This document shows, piece after piece, positions 38,242-47,223 of a DNA stretch of 64,000 bases. Numbering within the stretch: position 1 is the stretch's first letter; each line of letters opens with the position of its first letter. This DNA comes from a virus. The stretch is taken from positions 124,001 to 188,000 of IMG/VR virus record IMGVR_UViG_3300046171_000252. The stretch is one strand, 5' to 3'. The notes beneath the pieces were generated by a model. The model searched no databases and was not told the origin of the DNA. It worked only from the letters and a program-made list of their open reading frames with translations. Both the position numbers and the translations under genes were made by a program.

Positions 38242-38302
38242 CCCCCTGAGAGTTTCTTGCTTCTCTCAAGAGCAAGTGGCGTGCATGTAAAGACCTTCAG
38301 GG
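38242..38302 (+). ncRNA. Candidate cis-regulatory RNA before the glycan island
   Basis: TGAGAG (38247-38252) can pair with CTCTCA (38263-38268), and CTTGCT (38256-38261) in its loop with AGCAAG (38271-38276). A longer-range CCCTGA (38244-38249) with TCAGGG (38297-38302) would compete with both the first stem and the base of the terminator at 38301. Alternative pairings next to a terminator look like an attenuator. The short loops mean the two inner stems may be alternatives rather than a simultaneous pseudoknot. Confidence 0.45.
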
Positions 38303-38327
38303 AGAGTTGCATAAACTCTCCTTTTTT
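38301..38327 (+). terminator. Rho-independent terminator
   Basis: GGAGAGTT (38301-38308), loop GCATA, AACTCTCC (38314-38321), then six T. It ends the preceding transcript and its loop overlaps the -35 box of the next promoter. Confidence 0.9.
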
Positions 38328-38335
38328 GGTATAAT
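38307..38335 (+). promoter_or_regulatory. Promoter of the glycan island
   Basis: TTGCAT (38307-38312), 17-bp spacer, TATAAT (38330-38335), immediately followed by CTAAATATA (38336-38344), a late-type box. The gene starts at 38365. Early and late signals overlap here. Confidence 0.7.
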
Positions 38336-38364
38336 CTAAATATACGGACTAACAATATTTAAAT

Positions 38365-39386
38365 ATGAAAAGAGCATTGATTACTGGTGGTGCGGGGTTC
38401 ATCGCACACCATTTGATTTCCCAAATTTTAAAGAATACTGACTGGGAAGTTGTGACTCTTGATCGTCTTGATTTTAGTGGCAATCTGAACCGCCTTCAGG
38501 ATGTTCTCCAAGAGTTTTCTCCAGAAGATCGCTCTCGTGTGAGAGTTGTATTTCATGATTTGAAAGCAGCAGTCAATCCACTTATTGCTGCCGATATTGG
38601 TAGAGTGGATTATATTCTGCATCTTGCTGCTGGTTCTCATGTCGATCGTAGTATTGATTATCCCATGGAATTTGTCATGGATAATGTTGTGGAACTTGCA
38701 ACATCCTTGACTATGCTCGTGGTCTTGACCACATTGAGAGGTTTGTATACTTCAGCACTGATGAAGTATTTGGTCCTGCTCCTAATGGAATCAACTATGG
38801 TGAGTATGATAGGTACAATTCTACCAACCCATATAGTGCAGCTAAGGCAGGTGGAGAAGAACTGGCAGTAGCATTTGAGAATACTTACGGACTTCCTGTA
38901 TACATTACTCACACGATGAATGTATTCGGTCAGCGTCAGCATCCAGAAAAGTTCATTCCGATGTGTATCAAGCGTGTTCGTGATGGTGAAGCAATCACCA
39001 TTCATAGTGATGAGACCAAAACAATTCCTGGTTCTCGTCATTATATTCATGCGGAGGATGTTTCTGATGCTCTGCTCTTCCTTCTGGCACAAGACACTGT
39101 GGTTGAAAATGGAAACTATGGTGGTGCCAAGTGTCCTAAATTCAACATTGTTGGTGCCGAGGAACTAAACAACCTGCAACTGGCACAGATCATTGCAGAT
39201 GTTCAGGGTAAAGAACTCAAGTATGATATGGTTGATTTCCATTCCACACGTCCGGGACATGATCTTCGCTATGCACTTTCGGGTGAAAAAATGCGTAAGA
39301 TGGGATGGGAACCAGAAAACATTCGTGATCGTATTCGTGAAGTTGTTGAGTGGACACTTGCCAATGAGCGTTGGATCAAACTATAA
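38365..39386 (+). CDS. dTDP-glucose 4,6-dehydratase-like enzyme, frameshifted
   Basis: Extended SDR of the RmlB type: GGAGFIAHHL (residues 8-17, NAD-binding), LHLAAGSHVDRSID, then after repair FVYFSTDEVFG, YSAAKAGGEELA (catalytic Y-x-x-x-K) and THTMNVFGQRQHPEKFIPM. One T appears to be missing after 38690 (GTTGT|GGAAC): restoring it joins NVV to GTCNILDYARGLDHIERF. The joined product is about 340 aa. It would make a 4-keto-6-deoxy nucleotide sugar for the glycan island it opens. Confidence 0.85.
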
Positions 39387-39411
39387 TAGATAAAGGAGGT
39401 TTATTACTAAC

Positions 39412-40455
39412 ATGTCTGAATATACAAAGACGGCACTAGTTCTTGGTGCTGGTGGTTTTATCGGAAGTCACATGGTTAAGCAACTTCGTTCCGAAGGATA
39501 CTGGGTTCGTGGTGTTGATTTAAAGCGTCCTGAGTTCTCTGACACGGAAGCAAATGAATTCATTCAAGGTGACTTGCGTGATAGAAGTTTTGTTCGCCGT
39601 TGCATTCGTACCACTGGCGTTAATGGTGGGTTCTATGCACAGATCGTAGATAAGTTTCTTTCACCTTTTGATGAGATTTATCAGTTTGCTGCTGATATGG
39701 GTGGTGCAGGTTTCGTATTCACTGGTGAGAATGATGCAGACATCATGCACAATTCTGTGTCTATCAATCTGAATGTTCTTGAGGAACAACATCTACTTAA
39801 TTTGGATAAGGATGTAAATAAAACTAAAATTTTCTATTCTGGTTCAGCATGTATGTATCCAGAACACAATCAACTAGACCCCGATAACCCCGACTGCCGT
39901 GAAGAATCAGCATATCCAGCAAACCCTGATTCGGAATATGGGTGGGAGAAATTATTTTCTGAGAGATTATACTTTGCTTATAATCGCAATCATGGTATTC
40001 CTGTCAGGGTGGCACGTTACCACAATATTTTTGGTCCCGAAGGAACCTGGGACGGTGGAAGGGAGAAGGCACCAGCTGCAATCTGCCGTAAAGTTGCTTA
40101 CCTCCCGGAGTCAGGTGGAGCAATCGAGGTGTGGGGAGATGGCCTACAAACTCGTTCCTTCCTGTTCGTTGACGAATGCGTTGAAGCAACTAGAAGACTG
40201 ATGGACAGTGACTTTATGGGTCCTGTGAATATTGGTTCCGAAGAGATGGTTACTATTAACCAACTTGTAGATACTGCTGCTAAGGTTGCTGACAAGGAAG
40301 TCACCAAGATTCATATTGATGGACCTCTGGGAGTTCGTGGACGCAACTCTAATAATGATGTGATCCGTAAGGAACTTGGGTGGGACTATTCTCAAACTCT
40401 TGAGGAGGGTATTCGTAAGACTTATAATTGGATTCAGGAACAAATTCAAAAATGA
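39412..40455 (+). CDS. GDP-mannose 3,5-epimerase-like SDR
   Basis: A 347-residue extended SDR: LVLGAGGFIGSHMVKQL (residues 9-25), FAADMGGAGFV, then SACMYPE and SEYGWEKLFSERLYFAY with the catalytic Tyr/Lys pair, and YHNIFGPEGTWDGGREKAPAA and GRNSNND near the end. These blocks match GDP-mannose 3,5-epimerase (GDP-mannose to GDP-L-galactose/gulose) closely. AAAGGAGG precedes ATG 39412. It overlaps the next gene by 4 bp. Confidence 0.88.
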   Translation: MSEYTKTALVLGAGGFIGSHMVKQLRSEGYWVRGVDLKRPEFSDTEANEFIQGDLRDRSFVRRCIRTTGVNGGFYAQIVDKFLSPFDEIYQFAADMGGAGFVFTGENDADIMHNSVSINLNVLEEQHLLNLDKDVNKTKIFYSGSACMYPEHNQLDPDNPDCREESAYPANPDSEYGWEKLFSERLYFAYNRNHGIPVRVARYHNIFGPEGTWDGGREKAPAAICRKVAYLPESGGAIEVWGDGLQTRSFLFVDECVEATRRLMDSDFMGPVNIGSEEMVTINQLVDTAAKVADKEVTKIHIDGPLGVRGRNSNNDVIRKELGWDYSQTLEEGIRKTYNWIQEQIQK

Positions 40456-41519
40456 TTAAAATTTATACTTATTCTCACAATAGACCCGACCTAATCAAAC
40501 CTCAATACGAAAGTCTTAAAAGACATATTAAAGATGACTTTGAATTTATCGTATTCAATAATGAACGGGCAGGATCTAATCCATTTAGTGGATACTCACC
40601 TGATAGAGTTCAGGAGATTTTTGATGTTTGTAATGAGATTGGTATAGAATGTATCAGAGTTGACCTAGACCCTCAGTATCAGTTCATTAATGGATACAAA
40701 CAATTTGAAGGTGATTCATTTACTGGTGATGGAAGTCAAGTTTGTGGGTATGCATTCACATGGGGATGGCAACATTACATCTCCAAGAATGATTGTATCT
40801 CTTTGATAATTGATTCTGATATGTTCTTCATCAAAGACATATCAATTGCAGAAATGATTGAAGGATACAACCTGTCTATCATTCCATCCTATAGATATAG
40901 TAGAAAATATAGTGATGGTGATCCTGGAGAGATTGCTTTGAAGTATCCTTGGAATGGTATTGTCATTGCTGATATTCCTAATCTTCCCAATCCTTCTGAA
41001 CTTAAATGGGATCTTGGAATATTCAACGGACAACCATGTGATGTTGGTGGAGGAGGACATAAGTATCTTTCTGATTATGAGAATGAATTAAAAATTAAAT
41101 ACATGGATCAGGTAAGCGTTCAAAGGGATGCTGACTCTGGGGATAAGCATAGTCCTCCTCCTGGATATATTGAAATGGGATTTAATGGATGCTCTCCAAT
41201 GCATGTCAATCTTGTAGAGAAAGAGTTTCACATTCTTGATTACCAACATTCCGATACTCAAACTTTTCCTCATCAAAAGGAAAGAGAGAACTACTGGCAG
41301 TATGTTTATGATTGCTTTACTTACATGGTTGACTATGGAAGTTATTATCAGTTTCCCAAACCAACATTTATTGACTTGATAAAATTTGAGGAAGATGATA
41401 GTATGGAGGATGCATTCGTTCTACATTATAAAAATGCAAGCAATGGAAATGCTTGGCAATCTGATGATTATAATGCATTGAAAACAAGATCACTCAATAG
41501 AGTTTTAGGTGTAAATTAA
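40452..41519 (+). CDS. Putative glycosyltransferase (355 aa)
   Basis: ATG 40452 (MIKIYTYSHNRPDLIKPQYES...) overlaps the previous stop. A GT-A-like pattern is visible: the N-terminal strand then a SLIIDSDMFFIKD block (near residue 117-129), which gives a DxD metal-binding motif. A Gly-rich CDVGGGGHKYLSDY and HILDYQHSD follow. The family cannot be named with confidence; donor and acceptor are unknown. Confidence 0.7.
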   Translation: MIKIYTYSHNRPDLIKPQYESLKRHIKDDFEFIVFNNERAGSNPFSGYSPDRVQEIFDVCNEIGIECIRVDLDPQYQFINGYKQFEGDSFTGDGSQVCGYAFTWGWQHYISKNDCISLIIDSDMFFIKDISIAEMIEGYNLSIIPSYRYSRKYSDGDPGEIALKYPWNGIVIADIPNLPNPSELKWDLGIFNGQPCDVGGGGHKYLSDYENELKIKYMDQVSVQRDADSGDKHSPPPGYIEMGFNGCSPMHVNLVEKEFHILDYQHSDTQTFPHQKERENYWQYVYDCFTYMVDYGSYYQFPKPTFIDLIKFEEDDSMEDAFVLHYKNASNGNAWQSDDYNALKTRSLNRVLGVN

Positions 41520-42377
41520 ATGAATATTGCTATTTTAGGATCTGCTGGACAGATCGGTGCTTATCTAGAAGAGTATCTAAAAGAGAAAGGGCACGATGTT
41601 ATTGGTGTTGATATAGTTGAAGGTCCACAGAATGATCTTCGTGTAACACCAAACACTTATGTTGAAAGTATTATTAAGAATGCAGACTTTGTATTCTTTC
41701 TATCTTTTGATGTGGGTGGTTCTCGCTATTTGAAAAAGTATCAACATACTTTTCAGTTCATTAATAACAATACTCGTATGATGGCAAATACTTTTGCCTT
41801 ACTTGAGAAGTATCGGAAGAGGTTTGTGTTCGCATCATCTCAGATGAGTAACATGACTTATTCACCTTATGGTGTCATGAAGCGTGTTGGTGAACTTCAT
41901 ACCACAGCATTGAACGGATTGATTGTTAAGTTCTGGAATGTGTATGGTATTGAAAAAGATATGGAGAAGGCTCATGTGATTACTGACTTCATCCGTAAGG
42001 GATTCGAAGAAGGAGAATTTGAAATGATGACTGACGGCACAGAAGAGCGTCAGTTCCTGTATGCCGAGGACTGCTGTGAGGCACTGGAAACTGTAATGGA
42101 AAACTTTACAGATTTCAAACCAGAAGACCCACTTCACATTACATCATTCCACTCTAATACTGTTAGAGAGATTGCTAATATTATCCAGGGTTGTTTTGGA
42201 TTAATTGATAAGTATGATGTAAAGATCAACTCTGGACTTGCTAAAGACAGTGTTCAGATGGATAAAAGAAATGAGGCAGACAATTATATTTTAAACTGGT
42301 GGGTTCCCAAGACTACTATTGATGTGGGCATCAGAAAAGTATTCAACGAAATGAAGAAGGACTATGAGAATATTTGA
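41520..42377 (+). CDS. NAD-dependent epimerase/dehydratase
   Basis: A 285-residue extended SDR: AILGSAGQIGAYLEEYLKEKGHDVIG (NAD-binding GxxGxIG), FASSQMSN with the catalytic Ser, YSPYGVMKRVGE (Y-x-x-x-K), and VKFWNVYG. It is one of four SDR sugar enzymes in the island. The product sugar is not predictable. It starts directly at the previous stop and overlaps the next gene by 14 bp. Confidence 0.85.
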   Translation: MNIAILGSAGQIGAYLEEYLKEKGHDVIGVDIVEGPQNDLRVTPNTYVESIIKNADFVFFLSFDVGGSRYLKKYQHTFQFINNNTRMMANTFALLEKYRKRFVFASSQMSNMTYSPYGVMKRVGELHTTALNGLIVKFWNVYGIEKDMEKAHVITDFIRKGFEEGEFEMMTDGTEERQFLYAEDCCEALETVMENFTDFKPEDPLHITSFHSNTVREIANIIQGCFGLIDKYDVKINSGLAKDSVQMDKRNEADNYILNWWVPKTTIDVGIRKVFNEMKKDYENI

Positions 42378-43140
42378 TTGTTTTATTTTCAATCATGAGG
42401 TAGAACTCTTAGAAATAAGAATGAATATCTTAAATGATTATGTTGATAAGTTTGTTATTACTGAAGGTAATATGACTTTCTCTGGACTACCCAAAGAGAG
42501 TCATTTTTTGAATAACAAAGATAGATTTGCCAAGTGGGAAGATAAGATTATCTTAAATCAGATTGAATTACCAGATCTTGAAGGTCCATGGCACAGAGAA
42601 ATCTATTCACGAAATGCTATGGTAAGACCTGACATTTTTAATGATGATGATCTGATTTTGATGAGTGATGGTGATGAGATTCCTAATCCCGAAATCTTAG
42701 AACATGCATCCGAGTGGGTCTCTGATGATACTCACTTCACATTTGAACAGTCTTGCTATGCATATTGGATAAACAATCTATACTCCAATAAGTGGTTTGG
42801 TAGTAGAGCAGCTACTTATAAACACATCAAAAATACTACAGTTGATGATATACGAGAAGGAACAGAGGATGAAAATAAGATATCTGGATCTATTATAACT
42901 AATGGTGGATGGCACTTTACGTATTTGGGTAATGAGGAACACATCCGACAGAAGATAAATTCATTCTGTGATAGACAATTTGATATTCCGGAAGTAACAG
43001 AGAACATCTCTAAGAATCTGGAAAGCGGTCAGGATGTTCTTAACAGGTCTCATATCTCTTATCAAAGAGTAGAACTTGATGAGTCATTCCCGCAACATAT
43101 TATTGACAACCAAGAAAAATATTCGCACTTAATTAAATGA
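42364..43140 (+). CDS. GT17 family glycosyltransferase
   Basis: A 258-residue protein with the GT17 pattern: FDCFIFNHEVELLEIRMNIL (residues 4-23), DKFVITEGNMTFSGLPKESH, then LILMSDGDEIPNP (D-x-D-E) and GGWHFTYLG. GT17 includes beta-1,4-N-acetylglucosaminyltransferase III; bacterial and phage members decorate surface glycans. It overlaps neighbours by 14 and 4 bp. Confidence 0.85.
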   Translation: MRIFDCFIFNHEVELLEIRMNILNDYVDKFVITEGNMTFSGLPKESHFLNNKDRFAKWEDKIILNQIELPDLEGPWHREIYSRNAMVRPDIFNDDDLILMSDGDEIPNPEILEHASEWVSDDTHFTFEQSCYAYWINNLYSNKWFGSRAATYKHIKNTTVDDIREGTEDENKISGSIITNGGWHFTYLGNEEHIRQKINSFCDRQFDIPEVTENISKNLESGQDVLNRSHISYQRVELDESFPQHIIDNQEKYSHLIK

Positions 43141-44180
43141 TTGTTTCTGAAATTTATAATGGTTCTGGTCTTGGAAACCAGTTGTGGAATATCGTAGCAC
43201 CACGATGTATTGCCGAGCATCGTGGATTTAGATGGGGTGTGCGAAGAGACACTAATAATAGTGCTCAGGGTAGTAGTAAAGTTCCTTCGGTTGGATTGAA
43301 AACATTTAAAGGATGTCAGTTCCTACCAGACATTGATTTTGGTGATGAAGTAATCGGTGGTGTCACCACTGTTGAAGGTCAAGAACCAGATGTTCTTCCT
43401 GATGGTATTGAATATTATGCCAGAGAAAGAGTTGATGAATATCCTTTAGGTCTTCATGCTCTGTCTGGCGAAGATGCTATGATTTATGATGAACTTCTTT
43501 ATAATACGATTCCTGATAATACTAAGGTTGATGGAACATTTCAGAGACTGAGATATATTAATGATCGTCGTGATGACATTATTCAGTGGTTGAAACCTAG
43601 TATTACAGTCACAGAATATAGTAGTGATGATTTTTGTGTAATTCAGTTCAGGGGTGGTGAGTATCTTATCACCTCTGCCTGGTGCCCTCCTGAGTATTAC
43701 AGAATGGCAGCAGATAGAATGTTGGAGATTAATCCTAACATGAAGTTTGGCGTGATTACAGACGACCCAGAGAATGCACGAAAGTTTATTCCTTGGGCTC
43801 CGATTATCGGTTCCTCTGCAACCAGTGAAGTTGATCCACTTGCTCATCTACAGGGTTCGGGATTCTATGAATACAAGGGTGGTCCAATCGGTATTGATTA
43901 TTCCATTCTTAATAATGCAGTCAACTCTATTATTACTTCATCCACCTTTGCTTTTTGGCCAGCATGGACTAATACTAAAGCAGAGATTATCATTGCTCCT
44001 AAGTATTGGAATGATTACAAACGTTCTGATGGATACTGGAGAGGCGATGATAACATTGTAGATGACTGGGATTATATTGATATGAAAGGTGCTATGATGA
44101 GTGGTGTGGATTGTAAGGAAGAGTATAGGAAGTATAGAAAAAAACATGCTTTCTATTTTAATAAACCCGAAGTTGTGTAA
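43137..44180 (+). CDS. Putative fucosyltransferase-like glycosyltransferase (347 aa)
   Basis: IYNGSGLGNQLWNIVAPRCIAEHRG at the N-terminus is the GLGNQxxN motif of GT11-like enzymes. CVIQFRGGEYLIT (near residue 165) stands in place of the HxRRGD motif. NAVNSIITSSTFAFWPAWTN matches the C-terminal S-S-F-S-x-W-x-A block. It differs enough from the two clear GT11 copies downstream to be its own subgroup. Confidence 0.75.
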   Translation: MIVSEIYNGSGLGNQLWNIVAPRCIAEHRGFRWGVRRDTNNSAQGSSKVPSVGLKTFKGCQFLPDIDFGDEVIGGVTTVEGQEPDVLPDGIEYYARERVDEYPLGLHALSGEDAMIYDELLYNTIPDNTKVDGTFQRLRYINDRRDDIIQWLKPSITVTEYSSDDFCVIQFRGGEYLITSAWCPPEYYRMAADRMLEINPNMKFGVITDDPENARKFIPWAPIIGSSATSEVDPLAHLQGSGFYEYKGGPIGIDYSILNNAVNSIITSSTFAFWPAWTNTKAEIIIAPKYWNDYKRSDGYWRGDDNIVDDWDYIDMKGAMMSGVDCKEEYRKYRKKHAFYFNKPEVV

Positions 44181-44860
44181 TGTTTAATACTGATAATATT
44201 CAGTCTGGTAATGACCCTTTTGACTATTGGATTCTTGATAACTTTTTAGATATTGAGGATGCAAAACAACTTAGTAAAGAATTCATTGACTATGATAGTC
44301 CTGCAGAGGACATCGTTCATTATCAAGGATGGATTGCCGAGAAGAAGACATGTAATAAGTGGGATAGATTTCCACCTTTAACTTACAAGGTCTTTACTAA
44401 TTTACTGGCATCTAATTTTATTTCTACACTTTCTGACATCACCGGAGTTAATCCTTTGTATCCTGACATTGGATTGCACGGTGGGGGTTGGCATATGCAT
44501 GGAAAGGGTGGTAGACTATCAGTTCACTTAGACTATTCTATTCATCCAAAATTGAACTTGCAGAGAAAACTAAATCTTATTCTATATCTTGAAGAAGATT
44601 ATGATCCTGCATGGGGTGGCAGTCTTCAGTTCTGGTCTCATGACGAGAAGACGAAAAAACCAAAGGATAAGATAAGAGAAGTAGAACCAATCTTTAATAG
44701 AGCAGTTCTATTTGACACAACTCAAAACTCATGGCATGGATTTCCAGAACCAATCCATCCACCTGCAGGTAAGATGAGAAAAAGTTTCGCAGTATATTAC
44801 ATGACTGACATCACACAAACTGCAGAAGAAAGATACAGAGCACATTATGTTGGAGTATAA
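44180..44860 (+). CDS. 2OG-Fe(II) oxygenase
   Basis: A 226-residue double-stranded beta-helix oxygenase. RLSVHLDYSIHP gives H-x-D, NSWHGFPEPI the distal His and RKSFAVYYMTD the 2-oxoglutarate-binding Arg. The layout matches prolyl-hydroxylase-like sugar or peptide hydroxylases. Inside a glycan operon it may hydroxylate a sugar residue or a linked protein. Starts at the last base of the previous stop. Confidence 0.85.
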   Translation: MFNTDNIQSGNDPFDYWILDNFLDIEDAKQLSKEFIDYDSPAEDIVHYQGWIAEKKTCNKWDRFPPLTYKVFTNLLASNFISTLSDITGVNPLYPDIGLHGGGWHMHGKGGRLSVHLDYSIHPKLNLQRKLNLILYLEEDYDPAWGGSLQFWSHDEKTKKPKDKIREVEPIFNRAVLFDTTQNSWHGFPEPIHPPAGKMRKSFAVYYMTDITQTAEERYRAHYVGV

Positions 44861-45628
44861 ATGCTAGACCTAAGAAAAGTTACTTTATTTGCAATCTATG
44901 TTCCTTGGGACAAATCAAATATTTCTGCTGAAGATTTTCAGGATGGTGAACAAGAAAAATCAATTGACAACGGACTTCGGGATACAATCAAAGCAATCTA
45001 TACATGCATGGAGAGCGCAAAGTTTGGTGCTGTTCGGTTAATAACATCAAAAGAAGTTATTAATGAATATGCTGGCAAACTCTCCTCAGATGGAATCAGC
45101 GTTGAACTACCGAATATTCCCATATGTAATATGAAAGATTATGCCAGATACATGATCTATCATCTAACAGAACATGTGGATACTAAATTTGTTTTAACAA
45201 TTCAACATGATGGGTTTATTCTAAATCCAAGTGCATGGAGAGATGACTTCTTTGATTATGATTACGTTGGTGCTCCATGGCCATGGCGAGAGCAAGGATT
45301 TGTGACTCCTTTCGGGGAGCACATTGCTGTTGGTAATGGTGGTTTCTCACTGAGAAGTAAGAAACTTTTAGATGTTCCTGGTAAGGTTGATGTTCCTTTT
45401 GATGTTGTTGCCATGAATGACTTCTATAAGATGTTTGGTGGGGTCAATTGGAATGAGGATGGAAACATCTGTGTGCATAATAGGCACATTTTTGAAGAGC
45501 AGGGATGTAAGTTTGCACCTGTGGAGGTTGCAAAAGACTTCTCCCATGAAAGTCCATTAGATGTTAATCGCGGTATTATACCCTTTGGATATCATGGCAA
45601 TTTGCCTGCAGGCGTAGTAATTAATTAA
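44861..45628 (+). CDS. DUF5672-like glycosyltransferase
   Basis: A 255-residue protein with TKFVLTIQHDGFILNPSAW (near residues 107-125), DYDYVGAPWPW, then GNGGFSLRSKKLL and NEDGNICV. This is the DUF5672 signature (QxDG ... YDYIGAPW ... GNGGFSLR ... ED), a family of putative GT-A glycosyltransferases in O-antigen loci. It begins right after the preceding stop. Confidence 0.85.
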   Translation: MLDLRKVTLFAIYVPWDKSNISAEDFQDGEQEKSIDNGLRDTIKAIYTCMESAKFGAVRLITSKEVINEYAGKLSSDGISVELPNIPICNMKDYARYMIYHLTEHVDTKFVLTIQHDGFILNPSAWRDDFFDYDYVGAPWPWREQGFVTPFGEHIAVGNGGFSLRSKKLLDVPGKVDVPFDVVAMNDFYKMFGGVNWNEDGNICVHNRHIFEEQGCKFAPVEVAKDFSHESPLDVNRGIIPFGYHGNLPAGVVIN

Positions 45629-45637
45629 GGAGTTCAA

Positions 45638-46426
45638 ATGAAATTTGACATAGATCATTCCACACCATACTTCATGGAAATCTTCCAGAATGTATCTGAT
45701 GATGATATGACTGGTGGTTCTGAGGCAATCAAAGTCATCTCTGAGTATCATAAGAAGAATCATTATCTTTTGAATACTGGTGCTGTGGGGTATGACCCAC
45801 CTTCCTGGTCTGAGGAGGATAATGTATTCCCATCTGATGCCCCCGTGCATCCTATGACTCACATTGAGTGGGCTGCAATTCTGAAGAGCATGAATCTTGA
45901 AGGTGATGTTCTTGAATTTGGTGTTGCATGTGGAGGAACGATTAGAGACATTGCCTTTATCAATCCCGACAAGAGGATTCATGGATTTGATCACTTTCAA
46001 GGACTAGAGCAAACTTCACAATTCATTCCGGATTATGCTGGTTGGCACGAAGGTGCATTCTGTCTTAATGGTCCTGAATATCCTCAGACCTATGAGCGTG
46101 TGATTGAAGACCTTTCTCAGTGGGATAATATTGGTATTGTGGTTGAGGATGTTCATAAACTTACCGAACCCGAAGAGTTTGAAATTGGTAAGATTTGTGC
46201 AGTGCATATTGATGTTGACATCTATGAACCAACAGTTTCATCACTGAAGTTTGTTGATAAGTGTGAGTGGGATAAAATCTATATGAGGTTTGATGACTGG
46301 CACGGACACGAACCTGATTATGATTCACATGAAAGACTTGCATGTAAGGAGTGGATTGAGAAGAACAACTATACATTTGAACTTCTACGAAACGGATTGC
46401 ATGGTGAGATGATTGTTTCACGATGA
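45638..46426 (+). CDS. TylF/macrocin-type O-methyltransferase-like protein
   Basis: A 262-residue SAM-dependent methyltransferase: GDVLEFGVACGGTIRDIA (motif I, near residues 88-105), RIHGFDHFQGLEQ and KICAVHIDVDIYEPTVSSL followed by MRFDDWHGH. The HIDxDxYEPT and FDDW blocks are typical of TylF/MycF sugar O-methyltransferases, which bind a metal through those acidic residues. A good AGGAG precedes the start. Confidence 0.85.
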   Translation: MKFDIDHSTPYFMEIFQNVSDDDMTGGSEAIKVISEYHKKNHYLLNTGAVGYDPPSWSEEDNVFPSDAPVHPMTHIEWAAILKSMNLEGDVLEFGVACGGTIRDIAFINPDKRIHGFDHFQGLEQTSQFIPDYAGWHEGAFCLNGPEYPQTYERVIEDLSQWDNIGIVVEDVHKLTEPEEFEIGKICAVHIDVDIYEPTVSSLKFVDKCEWDKIYMRFDDWHGHEPDYDSHERLACKEWIEKNNYTFELLRNGLHGEMIVSR

Positions 46427-47223
46427 CTGTAGCATTTAATCATCTAGGTAAACTGGGGCAACTGGGAAACCAGATGTTTCAGTATGCTGCTACCAAGGGT
46501 ATTGCATCTAAAGTAGGTGCTTCATTCATGATTCCCAATCATCAAGAAATTTTTGATGATGGCATAGGAAATCGATATACGATTCTATTGTTTGATGCAT
46601 TCAAACTTACGAGTGCCACGAATCTTGGGACTCTGCAAACTGAAAAGTATGTCCAAGAACCAAAATTTGAATTTACCCCTGAATTTTTTGATCTTAACGG
46701 GTCAGAAGATTTTTCTTTGTGGGGATTCTTTCAGACTGAAAAATACTTCAAGCACATTGAAGATGAGATAAGAAATGACTTTGCTTTCCGTGATGAGATT
46801 GTGGAAGAGTGTAGTGCAATCATGGAGGGATTTGATAATCCAATAGCACTTCATGTTCGCAGAGGTGATTTTCTTCATAACTCTGGCAATCATCCCCCAT
46901 TAGGACTTGAATATTATGCCGAAGCATTAAAAAACTTTAATGATGATAGAGAGGTTATAATATTTTCTAATGACCCAGAGTGGTGTAAAGAGCAAGAGTT
47001 GTTTGAGAGTGATAGATTTGCCGTGTCAGAAGGTGGCAATCAGTTCTATGATTTGTGCCTGATGTCTATGTGTAATGATTTTATTATTGCCAACTCATCA
47101 TTCTCTTGGTGGGGTGCATGGTTAGCAAACAGGGGTAAGGTGATTGCTCCTAAGAAGTGGTTTGGACCTAATCTAAATCATGATACAAAAGATTTGTATT
47201 GTAACGACTGGAAAGTATTATGA
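46423..47223 (+). CDS. GT11 alpha-1,2-fucosyltransferase-like
   Basis: A 266-residue protein with all GT11 motifs: GKLGQLGNQMFQYAATKGIA (residues 9-28), ALHVRRGDF (His144 to Asp149), and MSMCNDFIIANSSFSWWGAWL. It should transfer fucose or a related deoxy sugar from a GDP-sugar. A second copy lies at 48754. It overlaps both neighbours by 4 bp. Confidence 0.92.
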   Translation: MTVAFNHLGKLGQLGNQMFQYAATKGIASKVGASFMIPNHQEIFDDGIGNRYTILLFDAFKLTSATNLGTLQTEKYVQEPKFEFTPEFFDLNGSEDFSLWGFFQTEKYFKHIEDEIRNDFAFRDEIVEECSAIMEGFDNPIALHVRRGDFLHNSGNHPPLGLEYYAEALKNFNDDREVIIFSNDPEWCKEQELFESDRFAVSEGGNQFYDLCLMSMCNDFIIANSSFSWWGAWLANRGKVIAPKKWFGPNLNHDTKDLYCNDWKVL

